Of a stretch of DNA of 64,000 bases, positions 1 to 10,690 are shown one piece after another. Each line of letters starts with the position of its first letter. Position 1 is the first letter of the stretch. Position numbers and translations under genes: made by a program. Below the pieces are notes generated by a model, which did not search any database, was not told the origin of the DNA, and saw only the letters and a program-made list of their open reading frames with translations. Source of the DNA: Embiotoca jacksoni (Eukaryota > Chordata > Actinopteri > Embiotocidae); NCBI GenBank assembly GCA_022577435.1, contig JAKOON010000117.1, positions 1-64,000 on the forward strand, written 5' to 3'.

Positions 1-440
1 AAGTCTGAAGGAACATCTTTGGTGTGAAACTTCGATTATCAGCTTTGTGTTTTTATCTCGACCTCCGACTAAAACTGTAGAAAACTTCAGCAGAGTGTCA
101 CAAACATAGAAATCAGTTTATATCTATATTTTTCCTTCTGTAAAAGTGTCTCTGTTTCTCTCCTGTACGTGCTGCACATTTAAATCATGTGATGAAAGGA
201 CCTCAGAGAAGAGGTGTAAATGTGCGACTGATGGCGGCGGACGCCACTCAGCGTTTTCCTTCCTTTTGCAACGACTTTCAACGCGACTCCACAGAGAGAG
301 AGACACGAAATCTGGAGGCTGAACGCTGAAGACAAAAGTATGCAAATGAGTAATTAGTTCAATAACAGTTTCCCAAAACATCAGCCCTTAAGCAACTGCT
401 CTGCATCTATTATAACAATTACCATATGCAGCGCGGGCAT
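1..440. other. Unique sequence with octamer and TAATTA motifs
   Basis: No gene is seen here. The sequence is unique in the window. An octamer ATGCAAAT (340-347) is followed at once by TAATTAG (351-357), and an AT-rich stretch continues to about 440. The clustering of POU-type and homeodomain-type sites in non-repetitive DNA resembles a conserved non-coding enhancer. That is inference, because no conservation can be read from one sequence. Confidence 0.3.
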
Positions 441-1265
441 CGTGATGGATCTGCCCCTCGCCGCCGCCGCCGTCCCCCGAACCGCAGCGTACGATCTGAG
501 CGAACAGCGTGCTAATGGGAGACGGAGTGAAGGGAAGGAGAGCACATCCAGGCCCGGCATGACAATCAGCACATCACGCATACAAAGAGAAGGTGGGGGG
601 GGGGGGCTCCATCTGTGGAGGACACGCCGCCTCGTCGACCTTCAGAGACACAAATATGAATCTGACTCCTAATAAACGGGCGACTCCTTCGCTTCACAGA
701 GATCACATGACTCCGGAGACAAAACAGCCCGTAACCTGCAGGAACTGAGAATCATCATGTGACTGCTGAAAGGGTGAATTTAACGTCTGTCGTGTTAAAA
801 ACTAAAGTAAAAAAAAAAAAAAAATTGTTTTTAATTGAAAAATTTTGACAAAGGAAAAGTTCAGAAGTTAAGAGGCACCGACTTTCAGGCTCCAGAAAAT
901 GTAGACGTGAACTCCAAAGTTGAACCTTGATTAGACATTAAATGTTGAATTAATTTAGTCATAAAATAGTTAAAGTATTGATGGGAGGTGAGCGACGACC
1001 TTTTCTCTCTGATACTGTTGGACATTTTAAACCTTCAGCATAAACATGGCTCATATCTAATGTGAGGAGCTCAAACTTTATAGTGTAAAGTCATATTGTG
1101 TAAAGTTTACTCCAGCTGTCAGATAAATTTAACGTAAAGTAAAAAAGTAAAAAATATTGAAGTTCTTTTAACTTTTCTCAGATTTCAAACAGATAAAAAC
1201 AGATTTCCCGTTCATGAAACAACATATTTTATTTAATGTCCTCAAGATAAAATTCTGAACATTGA
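441..1265. other. Non-coding stretch with short homopolymers
   Basis: A run of G (595-606) and a run of A (809-824) are the only low-complexity features. The rest is unique AT-rich sequence, and no coding signal or recognised repeat was seen. Confidence 0.5.
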
Positions 1266-1269
1266 GCCT

Positions 1270-1650
1270 CAGATAGCTGCAGCATGGCGGCGGTTGCGTT
1301 TCCATGGATACGGGCCGTATCTCTCTCTCTCTCTCTCTCGCTCTCTGCGCGAGCCGGCATACGCTAACGACACCGTTGATTTGTCGCCCGGTCTTCGGGC
1401 AACCTTGTAAGGTGACGGCGAGGCGCGGGGCCCGTGTACGCGGCGGCGGGCTGGACTGCTGGTGATAATTAGTCTCTGTAGTGGCGCGGCTCTGACTGGG
1501 GCGCACATGTTCCAGCTGTCACAGGTGTATTCTGGGAGATTGCGGTTCGGTGACAGCCGTGACAGCACCATCTGGACCTGTCCCGCATCGCGGGACGCCG
1601 ACTCCACGGTGAACAAGTCGCAAACGGCGCCGGGGAGACTCAGAGATTAG
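1270..1650. other. GC/CpG-rich unique block
   Basis: This block is rich in CpG and in GC compared with its AT-rich left flank. It has a short (CT)n run at 1320-1341 and ends at the first GT tract. Frames stay open on both strands, but none shows a recognisable protein, so the openness is better explained by GC content. It could be a small CpG island, a CNE or a 5' exon. No splice or start signal decides between these. Confidence 0.35.
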
Positions 1651-1662
1651 TGTGTCCCGCTA

Positions 1663-1665
<3 letters not shown>

Positions 1666-1734
<69 letters not shown>
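1666..1734. repeat. (GT)n microsatellite
   Basis: Nearly pure GT dinucleotides with one register slip at about 1702. It is the first of three GT tracts packed into 420 bp. Confidence 0.98.
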
Positions 1735-1736
<2 letters not shown>

Positions 1737-1845
1737 AAGATTCAGAAAGCCAGCAGGAGTGCATGTTGCAAGGTGTGTGAGCAAACGCATGCTTCACACT
1801 AACTCAACTGTTGTACATGAATGTGTGTTTAAATTAATGTTGCTT

Positions 1846-1847
<2 letters not shown>

Positions 1848-1897
<50 letters not shown>
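1848..1897. repeat. (GT)n microsatellite
   Basis: Pure GT dinucleotide run of 50 bp, the second of the local cluster. Confidence 0.98.
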
Positions 1898-1900
<3 letters not shown>

Positions 1901-2004
1901 GTTCGTGGGAAAGCTTGCTCTTGGATCTGTGTTTCATACTTTGTGTCTATATCTGGAGGTCCAGCAGGAATTCATGCTGCTTTCAGACACGTGTTTTCAG
2001 GATT

Positions 2005-2007
<3 letters not shown>

Positions 2008-2066
<59 letters not shown>

Positions 2067-2082
2067 GTGTGTGTGTGTGTGT
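2008..2082. repeat. (GT)n microsatellite
   Basis: GT run of about 75 bp with one missing-base slip near 2065, the third of the local cluster. Confidence 0.98.
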
Positions 2083-3110
2083 TGCTGCCTGTTACTATAT
2101 ATGCATGTAGTTGTGTGTCTGTTTTACATGGACTCATTATGAGGAAACAAACTGCCTATTTTTAACCGCTCGCTTCTTTCTCCGATAAAAACCTGCGAAG
2201 CTTTCGGCTGCTTTTTCCAACGACGCCGTTCGTCCTCCAGAGAGTTTGACCGTTTACCTTTTCCATTTACAACAGCAGTCCGAGCACCAGCCTCTGGTTA
2301 CCATGGCTACTTTCACCTAAAATGAATAAATAGCTCCGGTCCGTAGAAAGTGGTGGGAGAGAAGTCTAATCTGCTGAACCTGCACAAAAAAATTATAATT
2401 CTGAGCATATTCTGCTTTTAAGTTAAACATCTCAGTCTGACCTCGACAAAATTCATAATGACACTAAATCAATCCAGAACGCCAACTAGGGATTCTTCTT
2501 GTTAGGATTTTAATCGATACCGATACTTATCGACACTTTTCACCATAATTTGGTACGAAAAATAAACACGTAGCAAAAAACAAAAAGAAGTGATAAGATT
2601 CAATAATTTGGGCAAAAATAACAAGTTAAATTTCTGATTGATTCGATGCTCTAATGAGACTGTAATTTGTTCTTATGTGATAAACATGACTCCATCATTT
2701 TACTCCTCGGTGTTTCCTTGTTACGAGTATCAACAGTTCAACAGGTTGCTTCAGCAGCGTGACGAGGAGAAGCGTCGACGTCATCGTGATCTCGACGATC
2801 GTTTTCTGATGCTTCGCTCTGATGCTTGTCAGAAACGTTCCTGGTGATTCAGGTGATCCTCTGACCTTCCTCGAGCTGCGTCCTCCTCCTGTAGTTTTAC
2901 AGACAAACACGAGATGCGGTCGTCGGATCCGGTCGACTCGCTGATGGAACGATGGAATTAAAAAGCAGCAACTTCAGACTGAACGGATCTCTGAATGAGA
3001 ATCAGTGTCAGATGATGTCAGTCTGAGTCTTTGTTCCTGCAGAACATGATGGACGTGATGCTGCTGCAGCGAGCGTGTGTGTGAGAGATGAAACAGTAGA
3101 GCAGATGAAA
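2083..3110. other. Non-coding unique or old-repeat sequence
   Basis: The stretch 2490-2560 contains 'atcgataccgatacttatcg', a pattern I associate with old dispersed fish repeats. The remainder is unique, with no supported coding region. A CpG-containing stretch (2755-2830) keeps frames open by composition only. Confidence 0.4.
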
Positions 3111-3112
3111 CG

Positions 3113-3118
3113 CTGTGT

Positions 3119-3149
<31 letters not shown>

Positions 3150-3151
3150 GG
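3113..3151. repeat. (GT)n followed by poly-G
   Basis: About 20 bp of GT runs into about 19 consecutive G. The G run is a candidate polymerase-slippage or G-quadruplex site. Confidence 0.9.
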
Positions 3152-3274
3152 AGGAGGTGAGATGTTGCCCGTTACATTGAGCCTTCCCCTGGGCTGGTAG
3201 CTCTGGAAGCTCACTGGAAACTCACTTCACTCAGATACATGCAGATCAAACGCTGCATTGATCTCTGAGCTTCA

Positions 3275-3275
<1 letters not shown>

Positions 3276-3356
<81 letters not shown>
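3276..3356. repeat. (CA)n microsatellite
   Basis: Uninterrupted CA run of about 81 bp. Confidence 0.98.
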
Positions 3357-3359
<3 letters not shown>

Positions 3360-3514
3360 TCTACCCCCTTTTTTCCACCAGAAGCTGTGAAATATGAAAC
3401 ACATGTTAATTATGATCACGCCAAGTGTCAGTTACTGCTCACTTTAAAACCTTTTTAGAGAAAACTCAGACGAGATGTGCCTGTTTTTTTGGTGTTTTTT
3501 TTCAGCATCTCCTC

Positions 3515-3524
3515 TGATTGACAG
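3515..3524 (+). promoter_or_regulatory. PBX-MEIS/PREP decamer TGATTGACAG
   Basis: Exact match to the composite PBX-MEIS (PREP/TGIF) decamer. It lies just upstream of Family 1 copy A, whose body carries another at 3839-3848. Function is inferred from the motif only. Confidence 0.35.
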
Positions 3525-3597
3525 ATGTACAATATATACGCAAGAAGGGTGTTAATTTAAAGAGGCAGTCTCCAGCAAGTCGCTCGAACAATATGCC

Positions 3598-4090
3598 TCA
3601 AGCTGCAATACCAGCGAGTGCCACTAGAGGTCGGCTCCAAAAAGCCTCCGGCTCCATAGACTCCCATTCAACTTCTCTCATCAAATCCAAAGTGAATAAA
3701 ATGTGTCCATCAGTTATCTCGGTGTTGTTAGCTAAAGTCACTCCTTCTTATTAGTTTTCTGGAGGTCCATCTGAAAATAATCCCTCATTCATTAGAAAAG
3801 AAGATTCAAGAAGACCTGTTTTTGGGGCCGTGTCTGTTTGATTGACAGGTCTGTGGTGCAGTCAGGTTACAGCTGTCGGTGGGCGGGACGTAGTATCGTC
3901 GGGTTTCCGATCAGATCGGTCAGATCCACCGCTGGCTCCTCCCCCAGCTCGTCCAAATATGGTCACTTCCTGCTCCAAACCGCTCCGAACTAGCAAAGAT
4001 GGTGACGGACAGAATCTGAACTGGAGGATTCATAACGTTCACAAACCAACGATGACATCACTGATGGTCGCTGCTCATAAAGTCTCTCTG
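3598..4090 (+). mobile_element. Dispersed repeat Family 1, full copy A
   Basis: This is the only copy in the window holding both halves in order. The 5' half (3598-3830) contains 'gtgccactagaggtcggctcc' and 'actcccattcaac'. The 3' half starts at TGATTGACAG (3839-3848) and runs through 'gtagtatcgtc', 'tccaaatatggtcactt', 'gatgg.gacggacagaatct' and 'gatgacatcactgatgg'. Matching halves occur at 28942, 29782 (minus), 44621, 49921 (minus) and, diverged, at 8745, 42828 and 58190. No coding capacity or clear terminal inverted repeat is visible, so it is a non-autonomous element of unknown class, probably a DNA transposon derivative or composite SINE. Open frames inside it are shadows of the repeat. 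Confidence 0.8.
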
Positions 4091-4199
4091 GTCAAACAGT
4101 TGCGATTTAAAATCAGATTTGATGTCAGTAAAGTTCTTCTGCTTGAAATGCAAAAACTAGCTTTCAGATTTCAGTGTTTGACCCTGTTTTGAATGACAG

Positions 4200-4860
4200 C
4201 GTGATTTCCAGTGAGGTGAACCTCGCTGCCTTTCAGCGGAGCTCTTGATATCGGGAGCCTACGGGGGAACTCGTAAGAGATTAAGTGACTGAAATTAAAA
4301 GATGTATATTGCGCGACACCCTTCGTCGGGGGGGTTTAATTGTCTCCGGAGGCACCGATCTGCATGCCGTCGGCTTTCTGCTTCGTTCACCTGCAGTCCG
4401 GTCATCTGCAGCGCCGGTGAGACGGACACCGAACGGAAACATGTTCTCTCATTTAATCCAAACCTGTTTGTTCATGCATATCAATAGTGTGAAGAACCCT
4501 TGATTTAATTAAAATCCCCCCAGCTGCCATAACAGAAGCTTAACATCAGCGACAGACAAAGCAGGGTTGGTTTGTTGAGGCTAAACGTGTCCTGTATCTG
4601 CAGTCCAACCAACGCTCTGTATTCCTGCCGCGCTCGTCCGCTCGCAGTCGCTGTGTTCTGAATTAAATCGCTGCCAACGCTTTGGTCCACGGCTGAATAT
4701 TTCTGCAACCGCCGGCCGTGAAAGATCCCGTGAATATTCATCATCCTCCCAGGCTGAATTTGAATCATCTCCCGCGACCCCCTGACCTTCTCCTCCTGCA
4801 CCAGGCCAAAGTGAGCGCGCTGATTTTTTTAGATAGCGTTTCGTGGAGGAGCACGACGTG
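4200..4860. other. Unique block with CNE-like features
   Basis: This is non-repetitive sequence with TTTAATTAAAAT near 4503-4514, 'gtgaatattcatcatcc' near 4730 and moderate CpG content. Homeodomain-like AT cores set in a balanced-composition unique block resemble a vertebrate conserved non-coding element. No gene is recognisable. Confidence 0.3.
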
Positions 4861-5009
4861 TTCAAAAGTATTTGGACACCTGAACAACAAATTTTGAAAA
4901 CTTAAATTCACGTTAATGTCATGTGACCAAGGTCCTGCAACGGAGGAAACAAAAGGTATTTCATGGCGGTATTAGGACGAAGGAGGGGTTGCTTGATGGG
5001 AGGAGTCAC

Positions 5010-5460
5010 AGACTGCCATGCGGGATGATGAGTTTCAAATCCAGCAGTTGACAACAGCTGGTTTTTGTTTTCTGACCCCAATTACGTGTTTTAGCTATAA
5101 GTTTAATTTTCCTTTAAATCACACGACTGTACACATGCAGTAGGTTTCGTTTTCGTCCACTACAGGAAAACGTGTAACTGTCACGCCTACACAGCCCAAA
5201 GCGTGGCTATGTCACGTTTTGCTGTCATGGACTGGCGTCTCTATTTCACGCTTTGCCGTGATACCGGGTTGCAGTGTCACGTGTTGGACAACAACAAAAC
5301 CTCGTGGAAACCCGCGTGGTTACGGTTAGGAACAAAAACCAGACGAAAAATAAACTAAAAATACTTTCAAACCTCGTATGGTAGTTAGTGACTCCGCTTC
5401 CTTTGGCCATGAAGAAATGCCTCCGTTGTGGGATGGCGGTTGACAACAGGCGTAGCTACC
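5010..5460. repeat. Old dispersed repeat with internal direct repeats
   Basis: Two imperfect direct repeats, 'ctatgtcacgttttgctgtc' (near 5207) and 'ctatttcacgctttgccgtg' (near 5241), sit in a block that also contains 'gtggttacggttaggaaca'. The blocks at 22090-22425 and 40368-40682 have a similar style. I take it as a diverged non-autonomous element. The boundaries are approximate. Confidence 0.4.
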
Positions 5461-5990
5461 ACGCGTTTTGTTTTTAGTAGAGCATGTGTACAAGGATGTC
5501 ACTTTATTTTATGTTTATTTTACTTTTATTGTCGTATTTGTCAGTTTTTAAATTGAATTATTGTTTAATTCTAGTATACAGATAATCATTTGTTTAGAAT
5601 GTTTTACTTTATTTGATGTTTTAATTGTACATTTTAATGCGTGTTGTTTCAAAGTAAAACTTTTCCTCAGTGCTGGAACACAATGCGTCTCTCACACGAC
5701 AAGAAATCCTGAAACTTATTGATGAATTGGCGGCAGCGCGCTGTAAGCACCGCGCTCTGCACCCGGGGATTATCAAAGACAGAAGACGGAGGCTGTCTGC
5801 ATCGCTGCACACTAAGATGTATTTTCATTTCAGACTAGATTTCCAATCAGAGCCATCTGCCTGCCGAAGCCTCTTCTCCGTGTGTTTGGACTCGTTTTGA
5901 AGAGATCGGCTGCTCTCGTGTGAAACACTCCTGCGCGTCGCTCGAGGATTTCACACTCGTCTGGCTGCTGGTGAGAAACCTCGAGGACCC
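5461..5990. other. Unique block with an exon-like open stretch
   Basis: A splice-acceptor-like 'cttttcctcag' ends at 5670, and the frame after it stays open to 5900. The first part (5671-5812) reads as a charged, helix-compatible peptide with RQEILKLIDEL. I do not recognise a family, and no good donor bounds it. The block could equally be a CNE with an accidental open frame. Confidence 0.25.
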
Positions 5991-6016
5991 CGAACGCCCC
6001 GCCGACACGACGGGAA

Positions 6017-6072
6017 CAAGAGGAAGAAGAAGAGGAAGAAGAAGAGGAGGAAGAGGAAAAAGAAAAAGAAGA
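6017..6072. repeat. Purine (GAA/GAG) tract
   Basis: About 56 bp of pure purine made of AAG/AGG triplets, ending in an A-rich segment. It is a mirror-repeat-prone polypurine tract. Confidence 0.9.
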
Positions 6073-6273
6073 TTGTTTTTGCTTTTATTTTTTTGAATGC
6101 AGTGTCAACAGGAAGTGCCCCCTCCCCCCCCTCCCCATCACGATGTCACATCTCAGACTCCCCCCTGAATTTCCCGCCTGGCTCCGGGCTCCATCATTCC
6201 TCCTCCTCTTCTCTTTGATGAAAAGGAAGTGGATCAGTAATCAGGGCGCCAAACATAGCGTGACCCCCCCCCC

Positions 6274-6317
6274 CACACACACACACACACACACACACCA
6301 CACACACACACACACAC
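6274..6317. repeat. (CA)n microsatellite
   Basis: CA run with one slip at 6299-6301, preceded by a poly-C stretch. Confidence 0.97.
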
Positions 6318-6428
6318 CCTACAGTGTCTCCCAGGCCTCCCTAATCCTCTGATTCGTTCCATTTTTCCAAGCGGGCAGTGAAGTACTCGTATTCAGACAC
6401 ATCAAAGACGCACTGCAAAACACTTCCT

Positions 6429-6432
6429 GTGT

Positions 6433-6500
<68 letters not shown>

Positions 6501-6504
6501 GTGT
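6429..6504. repeat. (GT)n microsatellite
   Basis: GT run interrupted by TCT near 6435 and by a TTT at 6480. It lies about 110 bp from the opposite-strand CA tract at 6274-6317. Confidence 0.97.
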
Positions 6505-6626
6505 TTGTTATTGAGAGAACTGATAAGGTCAGTGTTGCATGTCTCATGTTTGTGAAGTGGGTTTTTATGTTTACAGACAGTCGACGACTCTCAGCTTTGA
6601 CACGCATGAGCGATATCATAGATTAA

Positions 6627-7035
6627 ACACACACACACACACACAGAAAAAAACAAAAATGTGGTGTAAACATTGATTTGACATCAATAATTAATCAATC
6701 AGTGTGTTTGAGGAGGGTTCGGAGCGTCAAGCTGCTTTTTGCTGTTTTCAAATCCAGGACCTTAAACATGATTGGGGTGCTCTGAGTGATCAAATCAAGC
6801 GCTCCCTCCCTCTTCACAGGTAAAATTGTCCGGCCAAATCAGAGGTGGTTGGAAAAAAGCAAATTATTTTTCAGAATAATTGCGGTGCAGAAATGTCATC
6901 ATTTCAACAGGGGAACTTTGTTCTGATTTTTATTCCTGTTATTAAGTCAGTGAGTTTCAATTAAACTCCTTTTTCATGCAGGAGTATTTAGATTTTGTTT
7001 GGGGTGCGTTTGGTATCTACAGAGAGAGACGGCTC
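6627..7035. other. Short (CA)n then featureless sequence
   Basis: A 19-bp CA run (6627-6645) is followed by unique AT-rich sequence. I see no gene or recognised repeat. Confidence 0.5.
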
Positions 7036-7039
7036 GATT

Positions 7040-7340
7040 AAAACGGTGGCAGATTAACACGCTGACCAGGCTGAATGCATCTCTTATAACTTTTGTATCC
7101 CTTTATAACACACATGCACAAACTCTGACAATAACGGAGGTGAGATTTCAAACGTGGAGGTTCATCCGGTCCGCGTCGGAAAACACGACTCGTCCGGGGT
7201 CGAAGCGTCGAGTCGCTCCGACCTGAAGGGGCTCATTCATCGGTAATTGCTTGCCCACTGTAGTGCTGACCTTTGACCTGCCGGCGTTCAGTCTTGCTGC
7301 TTTCTGTTTCCGAGCGTTTAAAATGCTGCTCACATGTCAA
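7040..7340. other. Unique CNE-like block containing a DR1 site
   Basis: The left part is unique ('gaatgcatctcttataac'). A CpG-rich middle (7155-7225) is followed by 'catcggtaattgcttgcc' and a perfect DR1 at 7267-7279. Mixed AT cores and CpG in unique sequence suggest a regulatory element. No protein signal is convincing. Confidence 0.35.
7267..7279 (-). promoter_or_regulatory. DR1 nuclear-receptor site
   Basis: TGACCTTTGACCT is the exact complement of AGGTCA-A-AGGTCA, the consensus DR1 bound by PPAR/RXR, HNF4 and COUP-TF families. It lies in unique sequence and not in a recognised repeat. Occupancy is unknown. Confidence 0.5.
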
Positions 7341-8740
7341 CACATCAGGATTAACAATCTGATAACGCAGACTTTTACAGCAGGAAAACTTTTTTAAAGT
7401 AATATGTTAAATGCTAATTTCAAGTCTGTGTAATTGGCCTCTTTTTTTTGTTCAGACGGCTCCTATTCGTCTCACTGTTAAGACTTCCTCTTTATCACAG
7501 CATACAAAAGGAGCTCAGCAGCAGCATCTGCATGACAATAGTCGTCCCTGTGGATGCCTGGACGTGCCGAAGTATTACAAAGTAAGTGACAATGTAAACA
7601 TAATTATTGTGGGAGAGCGTAATTAAAGTTTGATATAATAGGACGGTGATATCATGGAGAGAAATCCAGGATTACAGAAACTCACAGACTGTTCCTTTAA
7701 TGTGAAAGCAGCAATTACTGTTTGAAATTAAAGTCACTTCTTCTGAAGGATGGAGGATTGTCTGGGAGCTGGCTGAGCTTTGATTCGAGGACGACACCTT
7801 TTGAATTTTCTGGTTTAATGGGGTAAAAAATATCTAAACAAGCTGGAGAAACACACCGACACCGGTATTTTTTTATTTTTATAAAAAAGGATATAAAGTA
7901 AAGGACATCTAAATCAGAGGTCAGAGGTCGCTCCATGCTGGGCTCCTTCCCCTTTAATTATTTTTTTCCTCCCGAACGAGGTGGAGAACGAGTCCCATTA
8001 AAACGTTTTAGGGCTCTTTGAAGCGACGTCTATTGAGTGGAATGTTTCAGACGCATTTCAGCGGCGCGATGGCGGCAGGTCGTACCGAGGGATCGGCTTC
8101 GCTTTTCAAAAAGGTGCTTCAGAGGGTTGGAGCAGAGAAAAAAAATAAGGAAGTAAAGCCCTCCGCGATGAATAAACTGGAGATGAAGGAGAGGAGCATG
8201 ACGGCGATTATAGCACAGTCAAAAGGAAATTGAAGGTTTCGGCGTCAACGCGGCTCTGGTTGGACTCTGGTTTATACGCAGGTCCGCTGTGTTTGTGTAT
8301 CTTGGTTTCTTTTGACGTGTGAATATACGTCTGGAAAATTCAGGTTGTGGTTGTGCAAAAAAGGCAAATTTTAAAGTCACTTGAGAGCACTTTAAAGCTG
8401 CTCTGCATCACTATGTGATAGTTGATCACATTTATTGACACCCAACATATAGACCAAAATGTTAACACGCTACATTGGATGTGTTCGAGCTGCGTTCAGC
8501 ACACGCACACTGGAAGCATAAACACGTGTTCCTGTGTTAGTAAAGACATATAAAGAGGAACACATAGCAGATGTCACTGCATGATTTATGACTTTAAAAA
8601 GGCAGGATTCATTATATTAGTTGGATCTTTAGGTTTAAATCTTAATGATTGCTCTTTGGTGCCATCTGTGGCAATAAGTATTAGTTTCAGCGGTTCAAAT
8701 TGTGTTTCGTTAGCTCCGCCTACCTTCTTTGGCGGAACCG
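7341..8740. other. Non-coding stretch, nothing recognised
   Basis: AT-rich unique sequence with short open frames only. 'gagagaaatccaggattacag' and similar fragments may be old repeat debris. No gene, RNA or array is supported. Confidence 0.5.
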
Positions 8741-8744
8741 TAGA

Positions 8745-9120
8745 CTGTGTTTGAAGTCGATGCAGAAGAGCCTTAAAATGTAATACCACTGAGGGCCACT
8801 AGGGGCTGTCTCCAAAAAAACAACTTCCAATCGACTCCCATTCAAAAAGCATCAAGTTCTCTGCTGAAATACAAAGTCAGTAAATGTTTTCCACAAGTCA
8901 TCATGGTCTCATTAGATAAATTCACTCCTTCTCATTATTTTTCTGGTGATCCTTCTGAAAATAACTCCAGCATTCATTAGATATCAGGCCTCAAAAAGTG
9001 GTTCGTTTGGGGGCATGGCTGTTCGACTGTTGTCCAAATATGGTCACTTGTGAAAAAGGCAACATGGCGACGGCTGAAATGCAGCTCACAAACCCAACTG
9101 GTGATTTCAGCTTGGTGCCG
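8745..9120 (+). mobile_element. Dispersed repeat Family 1, diverged copy B
   Basis: It follows the order of copy A: 'gggccactaggggctgtctcc', 'cgactcccattcaaaaagc', 'cactccttctcatta', 'ctgaaaataactccag', then 'tccaaatatggtcact' and 'aacatggcgacgg'. The segment holding the TGATTGACAG and 'gtagtatcgtc' parts of copy A is shortened. Mismatches are spread throughout, so this copy is older than A. Confidence 0.7.
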
Positions 9121-9443
9121 ACACATTGCGTGTTTCCAACTCACTTCACCATTTAAGTATTCTGCACATTAAATGTTAAAAGTTTCTTGCGACTTTTTCA
9201 CAATGAAAAGGATGATACTCGGACATATTTGCTCGAGTTTTACACGTATGCAGGTTGTAATAAAAAATATATCTTATGTGAAACTACACTAATTTAATAT
9301 TTAAAAAGAACAATCCCGGCAGCACTGAACTGTAGTTTACTTTTCCTGCTGCCGTCCTGAAATCTTCCTTTTCTCACGTACATTATGCCACATTTTATTT
9401 AATCTCAAACAGCCTCTTCCTGCCTGCAAATACAGATATAACT

Positions 9444-9462
9444 GTATGTGTGTGTGTGTGTG
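9444..9462. repeat. Short (GT)n
   Basis: About 19 bp of GT, 100 bp before the opposite-strand CA tract. Confidence 0.9.
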
Positions 9463-9558
9463 TGTTTGTTTGCTTGCTTTGTTATTAAGAGCCGTCACTC
9501 AGCCTCCAGGGTCTTGGAGTCCCTGATGATGGAACCATCCATTATTTACACAGCGGTC

Positions 9559-9561
<3 letters not shown>

Positions 9562-9628
<67 letters not shown>
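9562..9628. repeat. (CA)n microsatellite
   Basis: Uninterrupted CA run of about 67 bp. Confidence 0.98.
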
Positions 9629-9631
<3 letters not shown>

Positions 9632-10094
9632 TAAAAAGAAAATCAATAATTCAAATGAGAATTATTCTTTGAATGTTAAAGAGGAGGAGAGAGGTGGGAG
9701 ACCTACAGAGAATAAATAAGAAGACGGAGAGTGAAAGAAAAGGACGGCGAATATATGAATAGAAGTGAGAACGTTCAGAAAGTTCTGCAACAGGTGCAGC
9801 TTTCTGGCCCGGCTCAGCAAATAGTAAGCTTCATTAAAGAAGTGCTGTGCTTATACCACACAAATCAGAAGGGAAAAACACATAAATGTGCAGCAAAAAG
9901 GTCAGGAAACAAACAAACTGACAAAAAAACAGAAACCCAGGAAACTAAAGTTCTGATTCAAGCAACCAAAATAATACAACTTTTGAGAAAAACTTCAACT
10001 GTTGACTTAAAAACTGATTCTTCATCCACTTGTCAATCCATATGGAGAGTTTATATATAGACGCTGCAGCGCTGATTGCAGAGTGGCTGCAGGT
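9629..10094. other. Purine-rich non-coding stretch
   Basis: A-rich and purine-biased sequence (for example 9680-9760 and 9870-9960). The open frame it allows is K/Q/T-rich and matches nothing I know. Confidence 0.45.
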
Positions 10095-10150
10095 GGAGCC
10101 GATTAGAAACCTGGCAGCAGGTGAGGTGGGCGTGGCCAGCAGGAGACTGA
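10095..10150 (+). repeat. Dispersed repeat fragment (Family 6)
   Basis: 'gcaggtgaggtgggcgtggc' and its flanks (10100-10146) recur with a few changes at 48699-48743. Both copies share a 'gatt.ga' lead and a 'caggaga' end. The element is unnamed and the true ends are unclear. Confidence 0.6.
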
Positions 10151-10524
10151 GGACCTCTGGTGGACGGAGGGAGAAACACAGGAAACAAACTAAAGAGAGA
10201 CTAAAACCATGAAGAAAGATGATCTTAAACCATATTACAGTCATTTACTAAAACCGGTTATTTAAATTATTTTCTCTTGTTTTTTGTGTTTTTTTTAGGA
10301 ATTGTGTTTCAGGCATGTGTCTGGATATCTTTTTTTTTATCAGATCAGGACCTGGAGCAGCCACAGAAACATCGGTGTGTAAGCGCAGGCAGAATATGCA
10401 AACTCTAGCTGACAAAGACCGCCGCCAGGCCGCCGGTTACTTCATCATAAAAAGAAATCAAAAAACCTAACCAGTCCAAAAAAAACAGAAATTCAGTTTT
10501 TCCTCGCCGCCACTTTTAATTAAA

Positions 10525-10690
10525 GGAGCAGTGCGTCAGATTACAGCTAACCGAACACCTTTACCCCTCCGAGGGTTGCTGTGACGCTACGTTTGTCCCT
10601 TCTGGGCTGCTGTAGAAACATGGCGGACTCCGTGGAAGACAACCTGCTCCTTGCGTAGACATCACGGGCTCATTTTAAGGTATGAAAAGC
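10525..10690 (+). repeat. Teleost dispersed repeat ('aacatggcggactcc' type)
   Basis: It contains 'tctgggctgctgtagaaac' followed by 'atggcggactccgtggaag' and an end 'ggctcattttaaggtatgaa'. I recall near-identical phrases as a very common repeat in percomorph genomes. That is memory, and a repeat-library search would settle it. No coding capacity is seen. Confidence 0.65.

Noticed and set aside
3842..4192. Open frame beginning MTGLWCSQ, seen again at 44629
   Set aside because: The similarity is at DNA level because both lie in Family 1 copies. The frame is not kept in copy C or in the diverged copies.
10030..10212. Small open frame with an arginine/lysine-rich end
   Set aside because: It lies in the Family 6 repeat fragment that recurs at 48699.
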